From contig CP099848.1 of NCBI GenBank assembly GCA_030062745.1, forward strand, positions 959,501 to 1,023,500: a DNA stretch of 64,000 bases, in the 5' to 3' direction. The position numbers were made by a program, and so were the translations under genes. The notes beneath the pieces are model-generated. The model had not been told where the DNA came from, did not search any database, and saw only the letters and a list, made by a program, of their open reading frames with translations. Below, piece after piece: positions 58,604 to 64,000 of this stretch; position 1 is the first letter of the stretch; every line of letters begins with the position of its first letter. The DNA comes from Capitulum mitella (Eukaryota > Arthropoda > Thecostraca > Pollicipedomorpha > Pollicipedidae).

Positions 58604-59356
58604 GTTGGTTGGTTGGTTGGTTATTGGGGCTTAGGGGCGCACCGACTACTGGATCATTCGGCACCCACAGAGTTTGTCTTGTTTAGGCTGTCTTGGCATT
58701 TGTCAGGCTAGTTTCTAGGATTTTGCAGTGCTGTTTTTTATGGCACCAGGCCTCTGGATATGCCACGTAATGATGTCTGTGTACACCCCTTTTGCTATAC
58801 AGGTCATGCAGTAAAATAGACAGTTTCAGACCATGCAACACCTTTTTTACCAAGCTCTTATTCTCTGGCCAGAAATAACATAAATGGCTTCATGTCATGC
58901 AACAGATGGTTTCAAGGCAAATACATGCAATTCAGAAATGAGTGATACCATTCCATGATGAAGTGAGTGAAAAGATTATGAAATAATATTGCCAGTCCAT
59001 TTGTTGCCGACTGCCATGCCACTTGTTTGTGTGGTTTCTGCTGTGATTCTTTGGTAACAAATTCAATAAGGGCAATCTCCAAGGTTGAGGTGTTGTGGTC
59101 CTTATGACATTATCAGTGTAATTAATCTTGAATAATAAACAAGAACCCATCCTAATCTAACCTACTTAGATGTGTGACCTAACCTCTGTCAGAAAGACCC
59201 AGGCTGGATTGCACCCTTGATTGGCCTGAAGCCTCTGGTATGCTGTATGGCACTGCAATGGCATGGTTGCACCTTTAGTGCAGTAATGTGCCTGTGAACA
59301 TCCATTTATTGGCTTGCACTGGTTAGTTATTGGGGCTTAGGGGTGCACTGACTTTA
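58604..59356. repeat. Two copies of a dispersed element
   Basis: The phrase gttattggggcttaggggcg followed by caccgact occurs after a run of ggtt units at about 58604-58650. It recurs with point changes (gttattggggcttaggggtg) at about 59323-59355. Two diverged copies 0.7 kb apart suggest a genomic repeat family, perhaps a SINE. I cannot name it. Confidence 0.6.
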
Positions 59357-59458
59357 GATGTTGGCCTGCATTCTGTTGTATTGTGTACTGATCATGTCAT
59401 AAAACATTCTGCAGTGCACAGGGCATCCTTGGCATGGACATTGTAAACATGCCCAGTT

Positions 59459-59503
59459 GCATTTGCTTGCTTTTCTGCATGCAATTGCAGAAAAGCAAAT
59501 GCT
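59459..59503. repeat. Near-perfect inverted repeat (hairpin)
   Basis: The left arm gcatttgcttgcttttctgca and right arm tgcagaaaagcaaatgc are complementary over 17 bp except for a 4-base insertion in the left arm. A loop of about seven bases separates them. It could form a strong hairpin in RNA or a cruciform. Confidence 0.8.
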
Positions 59504-61949
59504 TGCTTTTGCTGGAACTCCATTTCCTTGAAAACCATACCAGTAGTGTCACTATTTCTTTCTGTCATAGGAAAGTTTATGTGCTCTTCTGCATCTTATG
59601 TATATTAAAGGTAGTTTGTGAAAAGGTAAATATGTGATATAGTGTTCAGTTTCACTCTAAACAAGATAACTGACATTCCAATTGTTATTTCCAAGGAAAA
59701 TTGGCATGTATTGCAATTTGGATGTTTACTCCATGGATGTTGTGATGTACTGTGGGAAAATGGATGTCATTGAATCAAGAAGTCTTCATTTTTGTGTATT
59801 GACATTGTCATTGACATTGTCAAAAAATGACCACTAAGCACTGCAGTCACCAATCAGAAAAGGTGCATCACAAACTGAAAGATGATGTAAGCTGATCCAA
59901 AAGGGGCATTTCTTAACTTCCACAGTGTACTGAGATTAGAAGCAATAAAAGAGCAGATTTCTATGTAGCAACAAGGTGCATTGTAAAAATCCCAGAAATC
60001 TTGATGGTTGGATTAAGTTGGACTACATTGGGTTACACTGCTTCTGTGTTAAGCAGATAATCCAATAGAGTCATAAGTGGCAAGATGCCTTTGTCTTGAA
60101 AATGCTGATGTGAAATCAGTTGCCAGAGAACAGGCACATAGCCAGGAGGTGGATCAGTTGGAGGGTGGATCCTCAGAAGGGGGCTGTTGCACTCCAAGGG
60201 GCCTGGTCAGCCCAGAGGGCCTTCACCAAAAAGTGCAGAAGTGGCCTCTGTGGCCCAGAAAGGGCTTGATCATTTGCAGAGACTTCATATAGCATTAGGG
60301 GGGCTCCTATGCCTCCAGGGGTCATCTGTGGGCCTGCTGTAGGGGTGTGGAGAGCCTGCTATGGCCTCAGATGCCATAATTGAAAATCCTGTGAGCTGTC
60401 AGGGAAGTCAAAAGGGCCCTACTTTTCCCAAGGAGGATCACCTAGTCCCAAAGGGGGACCACACCCTTGTCAGAGTCTGAGCAGAATTCAAAGAGGCCAT
60501 TGGCAAGGCAGCTGGTGATGGATGTCATGGTGGTTTTATTCATTAATGTTGCAGATGTGGAAATGGCATGACATGGTGTTCAGCATGATAATTTGCAAGT
60601 ATGGGTCTAAACATTGCTTTTGTACTATTCTTGCCATGTTAGCAGAGGAATAAAAAAAAATTGTGGGAAGGTACTGCACAGCCAAAAGTTCCAGCATCAC
60701 TGGATTAGGACTAAGTTATTCTAGTTTTATTAAGGCAGTTTGTTGCTTTTATAGTGCACCCCAGTCTCCACAACCATGAGGCACCAGATTGTATTGCTAC
60801 TACCACATTTTTTAAAGGGTGCTGGGCATTTTTGCAGTTTTAATAACAGGATTTAGTGGTTCTGAAGTTACTGTATGTTGTGTTGCTAAGAACTTTAGCA
60901 TAAACCTTAATCTTTGTATAATTTCAGATCAACAGGAAGTGTTTTTATACAAAATTTGTTGTCAGAATACACCAGACAGTTAATACTGACTTTACCCCAT
61001 CACAGGACAAAACCATTCATACTACAGTGGGTCCAGCCAGCCTTGCATGATGTACAATAGGAAGCCCAGAACGTGTAGGGATCCAGGCCCTGACAGGGTG
61101 TTTGGCCCACTGCAATCAGATGCCTCATGCCAGCAAGCCAGGTTGCAGCAGCATGGGCTGGCTGGTATTGGCATAGGCTGGCCATCACCAGATGCTGAAT
61201 AGAGGTGCTGGTTATATGCATGCACTGTACCCTTGACAGAATTGCATGTCCATGCTAAAATCTTGGCTGTAACATTCAGTTTTGTCCAAATCTGGTTAAC
61301 TTTATGTGCTGACAGAGCCATGTATGTGTGATGCCATCTTGGGCCCTGTGCCCTCTCTCTCTAGGACTAGCTCATACCTTCACAGAAGGTGCCTGCCATG
61401 CATAGAACCATTGATCTAATGGTAAGAGTGGCAGGGGCCATTTGTGTGTCATAGTGTGTGCTGTAGTCACCACTGGGCTGATAATGGGAAAATGGGATGC
61501 CATTGTAACCTGTTACAGTCTGCATTGTGGGTAGCATCACATACCACATCGTCAGATGAAGTATAGGCATTGTTACCACATTATGGTCATAAAGTAACAC
61601 TTCTATTGCAAGCATGCTGTGAGTGCAATCACTGCATCCTCGGAGGTCATTTGTGCACTGGTGCCTCCCTGAGAAGTGGCCCCTGCAGTGATTTGGGCCA
61701 CCTTTGCAGCAGCAGCTCCCAGGGTTTGATTGGGTTATTGTGGGCAGACATTTTACAGACATTTTACAGGGGACCAGAGAACACAGTAGGAAGCCTCTGC
61801 TCCATTATTTCTGGTTTGCATTTTGTGACATCACAGTATCTATGAACAGGGATTGCATCTGTGGTTGTTGTTAAACCTAATGTTCACACAGAATGATAAT
61901 GTGAGGGCATAAGTGATATTATTTTCACTCTGCCTTGGTCACCTGTCAC

Positions 61950-62720
61950 ATGGCCTTTGACCTTGGGACTCAAATGGGATTAAGGAAGGGGAAATGCTAC
62001 TGGAACCTGGCAGCTTTCACCCAGAGCAGGACCCAGTCATGGACAGTGATGACATCTTGAGTCCACCTCAGTGACTTGACCCATGACCTTTGTCCTTGGG
62101 ATGAAATATGGGATGACAGTTGTGGAGCTCAGTAGCAACTAAACCAGCAGGTAGTTTTCATCCGTAGTCATGCCAAATGGTGCTGATGATTTTGCTCTGT
62201 GCGTCAGTGACATAATTGATGACCTTGACCTTTATTGCTGGTTGGAAATGCAGCAGTACAGCAGGGACCAAACTTACTAATAATTTTCAGTCATGATGGC
62301 ACCAAATGATAGCTAATGACACTGTCGTCAATCCGTTTTGGTGATTTGACTTGCGACCTTTAGTCTTTCGTCTGAGAAACGAGGTCAAATTACCGGTCGC
62401 ATTGGTGTTTCCCGTATTCCCACCTCATTTTTTCGCAGCTTAAGCTAAACATCATGAGTAAGGCCACCGACGTAGGGTGATGATAGTGTTGCCAGCCATC
62501 ATTTGATATTATGAAAAGAATGTGGTCTGCACTCCCGTATTTCCATCCAGTAACGTAACCCCAATGTCAGAGGTCAACGGAAGGTCACCGATGCACAGGA
62601 GAGATAGTATCGCGTCGGTTACTTGGATGTGACACAAGTGAAAACTACAGCCATATTGGGTTGGGTTGCTGCTCTGCTCCACAACTTACCATGATTTGGT
62701 CAAAGGTCAAGTGTCGTGTC
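61950..62720. repeat. Degenerate tandem repeat (about 130 bp) with TGACCT motifs
   Basis: Phrases like cagtgacttgacccatgacc and ccttgggatgaaatatggga recur at roughly 130-bp intervals near 61955, 62085, 62215, 62350, 62565 and 62700, each with TGACCT- or AGGTCA-like hexamers. The units are strongly diverged. This looks like an old minisatellite or satellite fragment. Confidence 0.55.
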
Positions 62721-63811
62721 ACTGAGGCAGACTCAAAATATCGTCGCCATCCGTCATTCGTTGTTGTCTTGCATGAAAGCTGTGTATGGGCTGTAAGTTC
62801 AGTTGTGTCGTTTTCCCAGGCGTGTGCCATTTTTTTAGACTAGGGAATTATTATGTGTCAGGTAACTATGCAGAGTGATAATTGTGCCACTAATTGTTGT
62901 TTGACATCATTGTGTCTGAAAACTAGCTGTTAATTAGACTGCAATAGCATTCCCTGTTCATAGTTACTGTAATGGTGTCATCCAGTGCAAAGTGTGAATT
63001 GTTGGCACATGGTCTTTCTGTTTCATCCTCCTATCTCCAAGTGGAATGCATACCCGACCATAACCTTCATTTGCTCACAAATAGCTTACCCAGGATTGGC
63101 TCCTGTATCTGTATCGCACTACGAGTGGTATGTGACCCTGCAGAGAGGAACTTGTTCATTCATGCAGTAGAAGTCAGTCGTGGGGTCACTTGGTTGCAGC
63201 CCTTGCACTGATTACATATTAGGGTGCGCGTTGCACCATGCCTCATTCAGAGGTGGCCCCTACCCGAACATTTGTCTGCAGGGCCAGATCGTGCACTGGT
63301 AGGTCAATAGATGGGTGCAGATGCCATTGTTGTAGCTGCTCCTGTTGTTGGAAAAAGAAGTACCATCCAACATATCTAAGTCACCATTTACCAAGTGAGG
63401 TAATGTGGGTTTTTTCCAAAATGATGTTTCTTTAAATGAACACTAGTTTTCAAAAATGGTGAAGCAGAGTGACTGAAGTCTAAACGGAAATAAACGTCTG
63501 GGTATAGGTTAGATTACATGGGTGAGGATATGCCCACCTTCCCCCCTCAAACACACCTAGCACGTGGTCCTTATCCCTTGGGCCTCTTTCAGGAGTAAAT
63601 GTTGTTTCTGAAAATCCATTTCTGTGGTGTTGGCGTAGCATTAGGCAGATGCAGGATGTGTAACATACAATATATTAATGCAGAGGGCCTTGAAGCCACT
63701 GGTTGTTTACCGTGCTGACGTCTTTCTTATTTACATTGATGCATTTGGATATTTGGGCCTGCTGTACGGAAGTGCTGGGTGCGATCCTGCTCTAACTGAC
63801 CTCGCCACTAG

Positions 63812-64000
63812 ACCGTCACAACGTTCTCAAGTGCACCAAGCATTGTCGAGTGCAGGCGACAGCGACGATGATAGTGCCGAGCGGCAATCTAGAACAAAAG
63901 GATTGATGGACGAGTTGAGGAGATCCATTCAGCAGGCAGCGACGCAGCCGGACAAAGGCGCTCTGTCTCAGATGCTGCAAAGGCTCACTCAAGGAAACGC
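63812..64000 (+). CDS. Partial exon of an unidentified gene, running off the window
   Basis: A CTAAC branch-point-like motif at 63792-63796 is followed, 15 bases on, by ctcgccactag at the acceptor. After it only one frame is open to the window end (phase: one base, then codons from 63813). The 62 codons encode a Ser/Gln-rich start, an acidic DSDDDSAER stretch, and a charged segment LMDELRRSIQQAATQPDK then ALSQMLQRLTQGN, likely helical. I do not recognise the family. The open frame also extends upstream to an ATG at about 63679, so the acceptor is likely but not proven. The exon regains CpG relative to the preceding DNA. Confidence 0.55.

Larger units (their letters stand above)
58361..63811. 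other. CpG-depleted interval, possibly introns of a plus-strand gene
   Basis: This is AT-richer, CpG-poor DNA rich in TG/CA, with no exon I can identify. It contains a dispersed element pair (58604 and 59321), a near-perfect inverted repeat (59459-59503) and a degenerate tandem series with TGACCT motifs (61950-62720). CpG returns partly at 62330-62830. If the CCAAT-rich block starts a gene that includes the exon at 63812, this would be its intron space; that link is inference. Confidence 0.45.

Noticed and set aside
61000..61762. Cys/His-containing minus-strand open frames in the CpG-poor interval, considered as transposase remains
   Set aside because: No catalytic motif, no terminal repeats and no alignment I can support; AT-rich, CpG-depleted DNA can give such frames by chance.

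Overview
This is a 64 kb piece of animal nuclear DNA. Spliced genes with GT-AG introns, vertebrate-like intron phases, minisatellites and CpG-rich patches exclude a bacterial source. Coding exons are very GC-rich. One gene encodes a motile-cilium protein, so the animal makes motile axonemes. An arthropod such as a barnacle is my guess only; nothing here proves the taxon.

Layout: 1-27.2 kb holds no gene I can support. It carries about a dozen short CpG-rich islands, several of which share a CATTGTG-plus-GC motif, and minisatellites at 5.3-5.9 kb and 12.3-12.7 kb. At 27.2-37.3 kb, on the minus strand, lies a complete eight-exon CFAP61 gene (radial-spoke / calmodulin-spoke complex protein), reconstructed exon by exon with matching phases. 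It has one single-base frameshift in exon 2 and a Ser/Lys/Asp/Ala-rich low-complexity insert in exon 1. At 39.6-52.2 kb, also on the minus strand, lies a ten-exon LMBRD1 gene (lysosomal cobalamin exporter LMBD1), again with all phases fitting. From 54.5 to about 63.8 kb the DNA becomes AT-richer and strongly CpG-depleted, apart from a CpG-rich, CCAAT-box-rich promoter-like block at 57.5-58.4 kb and a weaker CpG-bearing patch at 62.3-62.8 kb. A plus-strand exon of an unidentified gene starts at about 63,812 and runs off the window.

The most unusual feature is inside LMBRD1. Four of its introns (5, 7, 8 and 9) carry minisatellites whose repeat unit includes the splice junction of a flanking exon: the acceptors of exons 8, 9 and 10 and the donor of exon 5. 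Each true splice site is thus the edge copy of an array of near-identical decoy sites (about 23 for exon 9). A fifth array in intron 3 repeats a CACGTG E-box eight times.

CFAP61 and LMBRD1 lie on the same strand but have unrelated functions (axoneme versus lysosomal vitamin B12 export). I see no sign that they work together.
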